A program made the position numbers and the translations under genes. The notes below the pieces were generated by a model. It was not told the DNA's origin. It ran no database searches and saw only the letters and a program-made list of their open reading frames with translations. Shown here piece after piece: positions 11,972-25,500 of a stretch of DNA of 64,000 nucleotides (positions within the stretch are counted from its first letter, which is position 1; each line of letters begins with the position of its first letter). Source of the stretch: Trichinella spiralis (Eukaryota > Nematoda > Enoplea > Trichinellida > Trichinellidae); NCBI GenBank assembly GCA_000181795.3, contig CM012954.1, positions 11,443,730 through 11,507,729 on the forward strand. The letters are read 5' to 3'.

Positions 11972-14900
11972 TCAGCGGACGACGCTTTGCAACGACGCCG
12001 GAGCCAATGATACGTGCATCTGAGCGGTCGAGCTAGCACCAGCGTAACAATCGTTTATCGAATTTTCGTGTAGCTTTTGCAACGATAAATGGCAAGACGA
12101 AGATGAAGACGACGTATCACCATGGTAAGGCGGCGGTGGAGGCATCAAAAATTGACACTGGAGCAAACTGGATACTGAACCACAGTCGGATACCGAAGCG
12201 CTTGCTACTTCGACTGTTTCTGTTGCTTTGGTCGTCTGTGGTGGCGGCGTTGGCGGCGGCTTTTGCAACTGCAGATGACGATGCTTCTTCTGCTGTTGCA
12301 CAAATGATTCGTGCCAGCTAAGTGGACGCCCAGTGATCGGCGGTTCGAAGGTTCCAAATTGCGAAACTGCTGCCTGCTGATCAGCGGTCATCGCTTCTTG
12401 GCAACAGTACTCGCCCGTGATGTCGTCGTCTAAATTTCCGGCCATCGACAAACGCCTCGACACAGGCACTGACCACTGTCCCGCGGCACTGCTGCCGGTG
12501 CTGTCCAGTTCGCTAATGCTGCAACAGTTCGCCGACGACGAATGCAACGACTGATCACTGCACAGAGCTCGAATTAAAGGCAAATCCGCCGCCTGGGCCT
12601 GGATCATGCTCTTCACACGATCCAAGTCGATCGCGGGCATTTCGCAGTGCTCTTCTTGACACGCATCACAATAATGCGTCGACGTTGACGAACATCCACT
12701 GTCCTGGTAACGGTTAGCTATTGTAGAAGGGAGCAATTCAGATGAGGATATTGACACCGCCTGGCCCAGTCCCAAATTGACAGCATGTTTAGCACGCAGT
12801 CGGCTGAAACTGATCTCACGACCTGAACCCAACGCTCCACCGTGCCGATAAGAAGAAGTGGAATCCTGCAAACTTTGCGTCCTACTGACAATAGCTGAAC
12901 CGTGTAAAAAATGCGACGAACAACCACCACCACTACTAGCTGATGAATTTAATTCTTTACATTCCGCATAACTGCAGGGTATTGTCGATTTATACTGTTG
13001 CTGTTGTTGCTGTTGTTGTTGTTGATGATGATGGTTAACGTAAGCTGCTGGTGTATATGCAGCTAAATCACATTCGGCTGTCGTTGTTGTTGTCGGTCCG
13101 GACAAATAAGCGGATAATGATCTTTCTCGATAAAAAGAGTCGTTTGAAAATATATCATACTTCTTGTAAGGTCGTCGACAATTTTCATCTGACATCGCGC
13201 AACTGCCGATCGATGACGACAGACGAGCGTCCAAACCAAGCCCGGGCTCGCTTTGAGCCTGCTGCAACGGTTGCCGTAGCTGATCATTCCGCTGTCGCAA
13301 ATATTCATTCTGCTCATTATTATTATTATTATTATTATCATTCCATTTGCACTGCACCGATATGCTGCTGGTTGCCTGATTTAAAACGAAAGGATCGACA
13401 CAGGTGATCGTTGTCCAACGTTTGCCGTGCTGACGTTCAGCTTTTTGCCTGATCGCCTGTTCATAGTTGGGCAGTGAGCTGTTGCTGTTGTCCACATGAA
13501 GCGGCGTTGAACCGTAAGCTGACGACAATGCGTGAGAAGGCAAATTGGACAACGATACGGACTGCAAACATTCGCTCGCGGTACTGGTAACCATTGGTCC
13601 AGCATTTACCGGTGCCATACGCCTCTGATATCGGCTGTCCATCATCGGATAATTAACAGATGCCGTAGTACACTGCTGTTGTTGTTGTTGCTGCTGCTGC
13701 TGCTGCTGAGGCTGTTGTTGTTGTTGTTGTTTTGGCTGAGCACAGCAGGACGCATCTTGACAACTTCCAGCTGACGCTGAAGCTAATTTGTTGCTACCCA
13801 TTCCACCGGTTGGTATCCAATTCATGTAGGCGCGTTGCGCCAAGTTGCAGTTTCGGTCCGCGGTGGGTTGACAATCGGCGTTGTTGAACAACGTCCGTCT
13901 CCGGATGTCTGAAATGTCGACCAGTGAATTTTTCACATTCAAAGCTAGCTGTTCACGGGTGCGCAGCTGACACCGGCGCAATTTTTCCTCCAGAGTTGCC
14001 AACGCGCTGGGCAAAATTGGATGCTGAATTTGGGCAGAATTCTTCACGGCACAATGCACCGGTTCGACATTATTGCTATTGTTGCTGCTGGCCGTTTTCA
14101 ATTTTGTATTATTACGGTCGGTGGTATCCGCCGCAACGCTTTCCGCGCAGGAACAAACCGCCTGCGATGTTGAACAAAATTCTCCCACTTCACCAGAACC
14201 GTCCGTAGACGAAGTTTCTTCTTCATCCGCATAAGTTTGCCGACTGACGAACGACACCTCGCTTCGGGCCGAATCACTGTGCACCAGTGGCACTTTCCCA
14301 TTGGCAGAGAAGTCAAATTCCAACAAGTCCGGGTCTGAGAGAGAGCGAGCATTCACAGGGATGTTCAAACGATCCTGTCGGTGACAAAGCTCACCATTGT
14401 CGTTTTCACTGTCATCAGGCGCCTGCTGCTTGTCCGACACAATGCCGGATGTAGTGTTGCTGCTGGCGTCGCTCACCAAACTGACACGTTGACCGGTAGC
14501 ATTGGACAAGTTGCTGAAATTTACAAAAAAGTTACACTCCAACACTGTAATATTGTCCAATAACTGTTCAATAATTAATTTATCATGAAAAATATCAATT
14601 TGAAAACAATCATTCCACTGTTTTCACAACTACTTCTCCACCACTATTATTCATTTCACACAGTACTACTACTACTACTTTGGTTGGTTTAGAAAATCTT
14701 TCCATAACAGATGAATATGTATAATTTTAAATTTTTGAAAAAAAAAAGAAAAACTACAAAAATAAACCAACTTCACATTCAACTATAACCAACTGAAAAT
14801 TCTCATTCCATCAAATCAGACTTTTCATCCACAACTAATTTATTTGTACGTGAACATCAAATAATATTATGGAAGTAAATTATACAGTTTTTGATACTTT

Positions 14901-17900
14901 TATTGGCGTGATAAACTATACATAATATATATAAAGTGAATTTAAGAAAAATTTTTTAACCATTTAAATTCCTCAATTAACGTCGAACTTAAGAAAGCGA
15001 TCAATTTACAACTGAAAAATCAGTGCGTTGATACTGATGCACAATGTAGAATATACGTAGAAATGAAATTGTGATCAGTGCCAGTGATCAGATAAAGCTA
15101 ATAACACTTATTAAATGAACACAACATTAATAATTAAGTTTAAATTAAATTTGAAATTAATGTTAAATATATTGAATAACAAAAGTTGCAAGTGCAATGC
15201 ACAATGTTCACAATATGCAATATTTATCCACTGCCACGACAAGTGAGAGAGAAAATGAGAGAATGATAGTTGTTAAAAAAGTGTTAGCCTTTATGAGAGT
15301 GTTGTCGCTGCTTCAAGCCCTAGTTCAGTCAAGTAATGCGTTACACGCTTCTGTCAATACGCAAATACTGGGTGACACTATCTACCAAGAATGACATCAA
15401 CCGGTTCAAAATTATCTACAAAGATGAACAACACTGGACATTGTTGACAACTGACAACTCAACCTTTGGAATTTTTAAAGTTGACAAATTTTTTGAAATT
15501 CATAAAATTCTAAATCTAATAAAACTAATGTAAATATAAATATAAGAAAAAAATTGGTCAATTATATAATCAATCGATTTATACGTACGGAAATATTTTG
15601 TCACATCCGTTACTGGTAATTTTACCATCGCTTGATTGAATCGACGTCTCACCATTACTAGTAGCAGTTGTACCATCAATTACGCCGTATATGGAACATT
15701 GTTTTTGTGCAATTTTACCATCTGTAAAAACAACAAATAAAACAGACTGTAAAATTAAAATCACTAAGTTTCTTCATCTTTTATAATAATTTTTCTACAT
15801 ATATATATATATATTATAATAAAATAGATTTTACGTGACAAGTTCGTTAGCAAGGTTGGGCAAGTAAGTATATGCAGCTAGTGCATTGCTCTGTGTTGTA
15901 GATAGAATGCACAGTTGAAATGCGTGCACTTATTTTCCAAAAGATGCAAAATTTTCAATTCAAAACTTACCACCACCATCTTGACAGTAATTGCCATTGC
16001 CAAGCGAACCAATGTCGACGTGCAACTTCATCAAATTCTGATGAAACATGCGACAAAAGTGGAGCAAATAGCGAGACTTTTGATCGCTGGATGTGTAAAA
16101 GGTGAGCTTGCGACCGTCGACGGAACAGATGAGAAATTTTCTTCGCTGAATAAAAAATAAAGTTAAATTAAATTAATAATAATAATAATAATTTTATAAT
16201 TTTACGTCAAAGGAAAGCTTGCTGATCCGTGCCCACTGGAACGAACCGAGCAACGCACGCGGATTGTCCTGCTTGGGTTCGAAGACGTCGATCCCAGCCG
16301 GTCCAATGCCCAGCAATATTGAATCGAACTGTTCCGATTTGGTTCGCTTCAGACGATACAGATGGACATTGACAGCCGACAAGCCGGTGCTGAGCTCTTC
16401 GCAAAAGCGATACCGCGCCTCCTGAGGATCCATGCCTTGACAGTCTCGGTGAACGGTCGGCGTGTGTCGACGCAGGAAGTGAACCCCGCGATATTCGACC
16501 ACCCAAGACGGAAAATACAATTCCGGTGAAAAGTAAACCGTACCGGCAGCCGTGTTTTCGTTGTAATCGCCAAAATCAGCTTGCAAAGCCAACGCGGTCG
16601 CCTCATAGCACTGCTCTTCGCGTACCCACTCAGGAGACCAGTAGACACGTAAATTTTCTCGCAACTGCATATAATAATGAAGCAATGCTATTGGACAACT
16701 GAAAAAAAAGAAAATTAAAATACCACCACAATTATCAATTTTGTACGTTATATAAGCTTGCAAAAAAAGTATTAGACCACAGTGATTTTTTCTCAATTTC
16801 CACACAGTTTTTTTTTACTTATTTATTATAATTTGATTAATTATTAGCAGTGATGGAATAATATTTTCATTCATTTATTCATTCATTCATTCGTTCGTTC
16901 GTTCGTTCATTCATGGGCAAATTTTTTCCTTTTTTGCCTTATTAAGTCAACCCAATTCTATCAAACAAATGTACTGAGAAACTGGAAAATTACGGTGGTT
17001 CCATTTTAAGATTGTTCACCTTCAACAATTGGAAAATTTATTCACCACCAACTCCAGCTGATGACAGACAACTAACTGTCTTGCATCAATCTTAACAACA
17101 GATGGAATCTCATCGTTTCCAGCATGGAACAAACAGGATGATGCGCGTCGAACAATTCTTGCGATGAAAAATTATACAATTGCAACCGCTATTTCACCTT
17201 TCGGCTCATTTGCAATATTACAAAACATGTATAGTGGGATAAAAATAAAAATTATAATCAACTGCCAACCTGATTCACAATACATGACATTGTACGAAGA
17301 ATTTTCCACTTGACTATAAATCAACTTCACCAGCAATAATAATGCATGCATAAATTATCTCAGCCAGCTTTAATCGTTTTGACTTGCAATAATACTTTCT
17401 TTGGTTTTAGCAAAACCAGAGTAAAACTGTAACTTTTATTATTTACTGCACAAACGCTTAACTCAAAACATCTAGCGTCAACTAAACTAACTACACGTTT
17501 TCCATGCTACATCAATCAAGAAATCACAGCATGTTTTTGAATTCCAAAAATAAAAATTTCCTTGCCAATCTGCTGTGAAAAAGTTGAAATTAAATGAAAT
17601 ATACCATGAAATGAGAACAAAATTGTCAAATGTTTGCTTGCGTACACACCACCCACATATCCCACTTGCAGTTTGCAGTTTTAAGTTGAAAAAAAACATA
17701 AAGTTTGGTTCATGCTAAACTTAACGTAAATAAATTCCCTGTGAACAACAACAGTAACAATAAATAAATCATCTGAAAATTGTTCATGCTATTATTATTA
17801 TTATTACTATTATTAATTTTCAGTCCACAGGCTATTTCAGTGCTGATCATGTGTAATATTTATTTATCATAAGGAAATTGTCACAGCCTGATTCGTCTCG

Positions 17901-19826
17901 ATAATAAGTATAATATATATACAGCAGAAGAGATGAAAATAAAAAAGAGATGAAAAATCAACAAGTGCTAATAATGTTGGTACTAATTGCTTTACCGATG
18001 ATTAAATGCAAAAAAAAATTCCCCAATGTAATGCATTTATGAATGCAATATAAAGAGTGAAAAGTTGTAAGATTAAAAATTTGAGAAAAAAGTAATATAA
18101 ATATTATTTCTTCTAATGTGCCAAAGCCGTTGGTTCACAAAGCAATAAAAAGCTGAAAAATTAATAATGATAAATTTATTGAAAAAATAATCGTCGTATA
18201 TCATAACTAAGTAGCCTGAGATCGCTCTTGAGAGAAGCCCAAAAAAGTATTTTTTTTCCTGTGAAAAATTTTCCAAGACAGTAGTTTCATTTCAAAGCAT
18301 GAAAATGTTCTCAAGTTGCAAGTGGATCGTCACCGAGCGCATCACTTACGTAACATAAAATCACAGAAGCGCGACAGAATTAATCGGACGATGGCCCAAT
18401 ATTGTCCCACTGAACCAATCGATCGTTTATGGTCAAATGATGTCAATTGGCACATTGCAGGACAGATACTAGCCAACACTGACCACCAGTAGTAGTCTGT
18501 TCTGTTCATCATCATAAGTATACTACAGATAAAATGAAAACTGATGTGTTACTATTATTATTATTATTAGATTATTATTAGGTTGTTGCTGTGTCCGTAT
18601 GTGAAAATTACAAGTTTCCCCTTTGCCACTATTAAAATTGCCAGCTATTAAAAAGCTTAATAAAGAGACAAAGTGGTGAAGCAGTACCATGAATAGTAGT
18701 ACAACCGATGGAAATCACTAATGCAATAGACAGGAAATCGAATGAAATGGAAATTAATAAGCATAATTAATTATGAATAAAAATTCTTTCCTATTCTATA
18801 TGATTGTTGTTCCACGACGTACTGATTATTACTTTTAAGGCTACACCACGTACATCTTCCAGGTAGGTCATTATCAATACGAAATAGAACTTGTCAAGTT
18901 TTGACCAGAAAAAATGAAAACCCAATATACTTTCCAAAAATATTTCTGTCATTCCGAAAGAAAGACAGGCGCAGATTGTACTAGATGACGCATGTTCAAT
19001 GTCAACTTTAGATAAACTACTGCACTGCAGTATACAGATCAATGTAGAGAGTAGGCAAATATTTATCCAATATATATATACAGAAGCGCAAGCAAACAAA
19101 CAGAAAAAAAGTTGAAGAAGAAAAAGATAAAATTGTTAGAAAAACTTTCAAAAATGACATGCTTTTATCAGCAATAAAAATAAAATTTTTCACTTACCTA
19201 ATTATGCGAACAGCATCCACGTAGGTGTGAACCCGTAAATACAGTATAACTGACGGCTGACCGAGCATATCCGTACCCTGAAAAAAAAAGAAGAAGAAAT
19301 TACCATATCGATACATATTATAAGAACAGAATACTGACCGAACCGCCGGATTTGGACCAATTTTTTGGCGTACATTTGGAAAATTTTTGAGATAGTTCCA
19401 AAAACCGATACTCGTTTTCAATGCGCACGCACAAACCAAACAGTCGCGGCATTTGGGTGCCAATGTGGGCGCAGACACAGTCGAATATATCGGCCACTTT
19501 GCAGCGTACCTGTGATGAACATAATTGAATGAATGGACCCAATCAACGACGGATTTATAATATGGAAGCGATCATAAATTGCAACTGTCTTCACTCACAT
19601 CAACAGCAACGTAAAGATGCTGGCCGGTGAGCAACTGCACATCGACATATTTCATGCCAGAAGTGAGCAGGTAGTTGGTCGACCGTGAGACGAACACCGG
19701 AACGCCGGCAAACGGTCCAGACGCGCAAAAACGTCTGGCCGTGGCCATGGACGTGGAGCATCGACTTTTCGAAGCGACCAAACCCGCCAGCGGTGACGAG
19801 CCACCAGTTGGACATTCGAACGGCAT
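11972..19826 (-). CDS. FERM-domain protein of the FRMD6/Willin/Expanded group, with poly-Q and PPxY
   Basis: Seven coding exons: 19826-19599, 19509-19339, 19277-19198, 16698-16206, 16145-15971, 15721-15589, 14513-11972; 1273 codons plus stop, all junctions in frame. Residues ~30-385 form a FERM domain. ELSQKF, LALQADFGDY, YFPSWVV (about 221-227) and WARISKLSF match the FRMD6/Willin signature (human has ELSQKL, FALQADLGN, YFPSWVV). The long, mostly disordered tail carries poly-Q (about 685-707 and 921-935), an Asn run (about 817-826) and PPPPPY at about 1218-1223 (12125-12142), a ligand for WW domains. In flies and mammals Expanded and FRMD6 sit at the apical membrane and feed the Hippo pathway; Expanded binds Yorkie through PPxY motifs. 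A Hippo role here is inference. Introns of ~1.1 kb (14514-15588) and 2.5 kb (16699-19197) show no other gene. An upstream non-coding exon is possible. Confidence 0.85.
13674..13739 (-). repeat. Coding poly-glutamine tract of mixed CAA/CAG
   Basis: Encodes a Gln-rich run of about 20 residues broken by two prolines in the FERM protein. CAA and CAG are mixed, so it is not a pure CAG expansion. A second tract lies at about 12990-13031 and an Asn run coded by AAT repeats at about 13317-13343; all are in frame and are likely to vary in length. Confidence 0.85.
16867..16914 (+). repeat. ATTC/GTTC tetranucleotide microsatellite
   Basis: Runs of ATTC then GTTC then ATTC, in the 2.5-kb intron of the FERM gene. 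The middle block is a uniform A-to-G variant of the unit, suggesting that the variant spread after arising in one unit. Confidence 0.8.
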
Positions 19827-20231
19827 TGCGGCTTTTGCCTAGCTTTTATCCAACACTCGTTTTACGGCCGACTGAGAAATCCAAGCCAACACAGAAAACA
19901 AATGCGACCATTGCCGGCTCATGCTGCTGCTTCCATTTTCTACAATAAATGAAGCAGATGAATTTGAGTGGGGTAAAAAAATGGGAGAAAATTATTTCAA
20001 TGCAGCCGCGTCCGGTATGCAAACAATATTCCATATAGCCTAGCAACTTGCCGAGTATGCGTAATAATTTCGAACGTGATGAAGATATTACAAAAGTAAA
20101 ATGAAGTGAATAAGATGGAAAAGTGGAATAAACGATAAAATTGTAAGAAATGTGGAAGGCGGAAAATGGCGAACGTGACATTCCAAACTACGCTCTCGAC
20201 ACTACTACCAAACGCACGAAAGTAAAGCAAA

Positions 20232-20352
20232 CTTCTTCTTCTTCTTCTTCTCAACACACAAACATATGAAGAAGAAAGAACCTGATTGCTGCTGCTGGTG
20301 CTACTACTACTACTACTACTACTACTAACTGCTGCTGCTACTACTACTACTA
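20232..20352 (+). repeat. Compound CTT / GCT / ACT trinucleotide repeats
   Basis: CTT repeats at 20232-20251, then GCTGCTGCTGG and an ACT/CTA run at about 20300-20352 interrupted by GCTGCTGCTA. No supported coding frame passes through them. They lie 400-530 bases upstream of the FERM gene's start codon, so they may be in its promoter or 5' UTR. Confidence 0.75.
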
Positions 20353-22520
20353 TTAAGCGCCTTGTACGAGAGAATCCACCTGGCATTTTTCTTCTGCAGT
20401 ACTGCACACAAGACTGACTAGCCCGCCGCAAGCAAGCATCCGCGAGCGTGTTTCACATTCCACACCACAATTCAGTGTCCAAAAAACCTCACCAAGCGTA
20501 ACAATTCTTACTGTAGTACATGAACAGAAAAACAACAACAGCTAATGGTTGGTGCAAGTTGGAAAAATTTGGAAAAATATTCCGATCAAAATGTGTGACC
20601 ACCACTTGGGAAGTTATGTAAAAAGAAATTCACTTCTTTCCAATATAACAAGAAAATGAACACTTCCAATTATTTACCAGAATACACGTTGTTGAACAAT
20701 GAAAAAATTGTTCTACTATTATTTTTTCATATTCTTCTTCTCAAATAATATACATTGATGTATGTGTATTTTGTAAGATAAACAAAGTATAAAGCAGCAG
20801 TATATATGAGAACAGACCAGCATCGCGAGAGCGGTTGAAGGCTTTTTAATTTTATAAAACTTTACCACTTACTGAGCTAACCCCAATTCGTCGACATCAC
20901 TGGCTGACAAGAGCGTGTTTTTACTGCCTCTGGCAGATGCGCTCGATTGGACGTTTAAGAATTTCAATAATTCGACCAGTTGCAAAGCACAAACGTACAC
21001 AAACATACAACGCACACATCCCATACATTTATGCGTATACCATATGTGTATATATATATAGAACAGTTAGTTAAATGTAGCTCTATTGGAATCTAATTCA
21101 AATCAGCTATTGGATTTGAACAGTCCCCTCGAGAGGAAAAAATGTCAATCAACTAAAAATTGAAAATTAAAAAGAAGAAGGATTCAATCTGTTTATTGCT
21201 ATTCTTCTGGGTGGGGTCAATGGTGGACAAAGTGGGTGGAGACGTATCAAAATCGACAACTCCTAAATTGACACTTGCCACGCCACGGAACCGACAACAC
21301 CACGACAAACTGCTGCTAGATATATACGCCGTAAACGGACAATCGACCACAACGAAAAACTGTTCCAACTGGTCACAATCCTCCTTTCACTACTGATTTA
21401 ATTCTGACAACGAAACTGGCACCATCTGACGACCTTCAAATTTGCTCATTGCAGAGAGAGAGAGAGCAAGAGAGAAAGAAAATTCAAGGCGACAACGACA
21501 ACAGTAAAAGCGCGTTCGGTTCGACGCAAAGGACAATGGCTTGACGCGCTAATTACCACAACAATAATATATAAGCAGAAAAACACGAAAGCCCACAGAA
21601 CAACAACTGGACACAGAAATCCAGTTCAATACATCACCATCTACTTCCATTCACTAATGCATAATAGCCGATTGAATATCTACCGTGAAAAAACACCCAC
21701 CCATCCGCACATACATACCAACGGTGTGACCATTCGTCGTCTTAAACATCTGAACAGTAGTAGTAGCTTCATCAGAGCCATACATCATTACACAATCGTG
21801 ATCAATTTCACAGAAATGACATCAAGAATCATTTGGTTGTTTTCATTTTGGTAAAATTAAAATTAAACAGAAAAATAATATAACAATTGTTAAATCAGAA
21901 TAAAAGAAGAGTATGAATAATCGGAGCGCGTTTGCAAAATTGTAAAAAAAATTTATTGGTCGCTTATTCATGCTAAAATAAAATAAAATATAATTTGATT
22001 TCATTTCAAACAGCTTTTTTTCCCTTTACTCTGTCCGTTAGTGCTTTCGGAGATGAATGGTGCAATTTCAAAGAAAAATAAAAAAGCAAAAGACGTTTTC
22101 CGATGAACAAATTTTTCACTTTAAAATGCAAAAGAAGAATAATTTTTATGTTCAAAAAAAGTGCAAACGTAAATTTTCCATCATTATTCTTTCTTTGCAT
22201 ATGTGCGCATAATACTGAACGAAAAATTAGCTGTTTTTATATGTCTGTGAGAAAATGTAAAAGTTGTAATAAAAATACGAAGAAGAGAAAGAAAAGCGAC
22301 AAGCAGTCTGCGTTGTCTGGAAACGCTGCATATAATAATATACATGCAATTAGCACGCGTGCTAAACTAACCAACTAATCGACTAAAAATCTGCACACAG
22401 CATTTTGTTCCCCCGTGGTGCAAGTGCATTTCAGCGGACATGCTGGCTGGTATGTGTTCTTTGTTTCGAAACAAATTGCTCGAAGAAAACTGAAAACACG
22501 CAACAGACGAGACAAGAACA

Positions 22521-22564
22521 AGCAGGCAAGCAAGCAAGCAAGCAAACAAACAAACAAACAAACA
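22521..22564 (+). repeat. CAAG/CAAA tetranucleotide microsatellite
   Basis: AAGC units give way to AAAC units. The frames crossing it translate to low-complexity runs only, so it is treated as non-coding. Confidence 0.8.
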
Positions 22565-25500
22565 ACTTTACGTCAGCTAAACATTCATGCTAATTATTTT
22601 CAATCGAACGTCCAATCTTGGATGCCTGAAATTATTCCGACCACGCCGACTGCAACCAATGTCAAAAGAAAATCTCATTTGTCAAACAAAAGTGACGGAG
22701 AATTTCTTTTTAATTTTTTGCTTTAAATAAATGAAATGAAATAAGTAATTTCAACTTTTATTAATAATCAACATTAATAAATAAATAAATCAGTGGAAGG
22801 TAAAATTATGAAAATGAGAAAAAAAAATAATGTGAAGTGAATGGTGCCGATTAAAAAAAGTTGCAAATCAATAATTTATTTCCATATTGGAAGAAAATAA
22901 GCGGCGGCATTCACGAAATTATAAAAGAGCAAGCAACGCGCAACTGACGTGTGACAATAATAAATAAAGCTATGCTATATCGATGGAACATAAAACTGGT
23001 CAACAAAAGTGCAAACATGCTGACGAAAGAAAAGATATGCCTACAAAAACGACAAGAATGCACCAATCGTCGTTAAATAAATTGAACAACTACGCAATAT
23101 CTATCTCTCTCCGCTTTGCTGTTTCATTCAAGACGTGATGTTGTGTTAGAAAAGGCAAACGATAAAACTTTTACACAACCCAAGCAACTTTGCCAATTTT
23201 CAAGTTTCAATGGAAATTCCTGTCTGCCTGTCTGTCTGCCTGTCGAAAATTTCTTCTACTACCACTATACTATTATATATTACATGCCCGAACGAGACAA
23301 CACAATTCCCAGTTAACAATATTAATCAAAAGCCAAAAATTTTTCATTAAAATTAAAACATAAGTAAATCTTCTTCAATCAAATGAGACAGACAATCATA
23401 TGAGACCATCAACAGCAAAGCAACTTGCTGTGATAATATTTGCATAGCTTTTATCAATGATCAATCACTAAATAACAAAAAAAAATATACCTCACAAAAG
23501 AACAAATTTGAGCAATGTTGTTCAATAATTAATTAAATTATTATTATCAGAAAAGTTGAATTGAAATGAAATTTTAAAAAAATGGAAAATTGCATTCGGT
23601 GATTCGAATACTCGAAATATGAAATAAATATCCGAAATTCCACCATACCACTTACCAAGGGAGAGAGAGAGTTAGGGGAGAGAATAATATAATAAATAAA
23701 TAACCGACTGAATGCGCGTGCCGAAAATAATTTCACGCCAGCGTGAAGTTAAGCAATCGAACAAACACATTCCATCCAAAAAGTTATCGCCAAAAGCGAC
23801 ATGAAGCCGAAAAGGAAAGCAAAAAAAAGCATACGAAGAAAATAAAGTGAAAAAGCAAACAACACACGTCAAAAAGGTGTGAAGCAAAATAAGAAGAAGA
23901 AGAAGATAAAATTCCATTCGACTAAAATTTCTTTTCTTTTTTCTTTGCTGAAACTCGGAAAGGGTGAAAAGCTAATGAAAAGAAAAGCTTCTGACTAACA
24001 AAACCTGCGGCCTTTTTCTGCAGAAACTGTTTTGCAAAATATTAAAAAGCAAAAGCAAAAAAAACCAAACGAGACATCACATCCTGCTGTGGTAAAATGG
24101 TAATTGATCCTTTACAAATAATATACTGGCAATAATAGTAATAACGACGATGACAATGATATACAAAGCTCAATGAGAAAGTATAAAAATTTAGCTTTAA
24201 ATAATGAAAAAATATACACGTGCAGATGCATGAGTAACTCTGATCAATTTTGCAACAAAACAAATGGATTATTTTTATCAAAATGATAAAAAAAAGTTAA
24301 TTTTTCAAATTGTTGCTTGTTAAGTTTCCGTTTAAAGCATTCCAACTCTACCTGCAGACTTGAATGAATATTATTATTATCAGTATTATTGATAATTACA
24401 GGAAAGTGATGAAGAAGAAGAAGAAAAAGATGATGATGATGAATACAGAACAAGCCAAACTGACAAAGCAAGCCGTTTGTTGGCGACAGATGTGCAATGA
24501 AGCAGGTGATTGAAAAAATACATTGTCGTCAGACGTCAACGTCGACCTTTCCGTTCCGCATGCCGTTTCACTGACTCATCAGCGATCAACTTTTATCAAA
24601 CTGGAAATTCGTGCAAACTATCGAATCAAACAAAGAAAAGAGAAACGGAGAGAAAAAGACAAAGGAATAGAGGGGGAGCGGGGAAGAGAGAAAAAAATAT
24701 TACCCAACAAAATTAGCATTACCAATAAAATCGTCAAGAAAAAAGCGACAATTATTACAACATCCGGAATGTTATTACTCTGCCAGTGACAATGTACTGT
24801 TGCTTGCTGATCGACACCATCGGACGTTGAAATAAATCTGAGACGCCAAACAGTCTACCTGACAGTGTGTCTGACGCCACGGCCGTGTCTGACTGACTGG
24901 CTGGCTCGGTCGAACTGATCGTAATTTTGCTCCTTTTTTAAATTTAAATTTCAAATTCAGCTTTCGAAAACTTCATCACAAACAATAGCTTCGACGTCAA
25001 CGGCTACTAATTATTATTCAACTTGTCTTTTCTCACTCTTCTCAGGGATGTTTTTCTGATCGAACTTCCCCCAAATGGAACATCCACATGGTCGATAAAA
25101 GCAGAACCCACCTCAACCAAATCACCACTACTGGAAGCAAACTGTCCAACTTTCCATTGAACAACTTGCAAATTCAACTGCAAGATTATATTTTTCTTTC
25201 ACCAAATTTTTGAACATCACTTCCACAGTCAAAGTTAACATCAATATGACATGCTTTGTAAAATAAATGATAAAATCTTTTCAACCGTCCATGCAAATAT
25301 AAATAAAGTGTTGTTCATCTTCCACCTCTTTGTAAAGTGCATTTTTCCTTCCCTTTGTTGGAAAACAATGCAAATGTTGTAGAGAAAAGTACTGTTTTCA
25401 GGCACAGGACAAAAATTACGCAATAAATTAACGTCACTGCGTAGGTGAACTATTGGAAGATACTTTCACAATGTAGATAAATAAACAAATAAACACACAC

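Noticed and set aside
11225-12039. Overlapping Phe/Ser/Leu-rich frames on the minus strand
   Set aside because: Low complexity, produced by A-rich and TAA-repeat DNA in the 3' UTR of the FERM gene.
12103-14563. Several frames on the plus strand and in the other minus frames
   Set aside because: Shadows of the long last exon of the FERM gene; Leu/Tyr runs are the complement of the Gln and Asn tracts.
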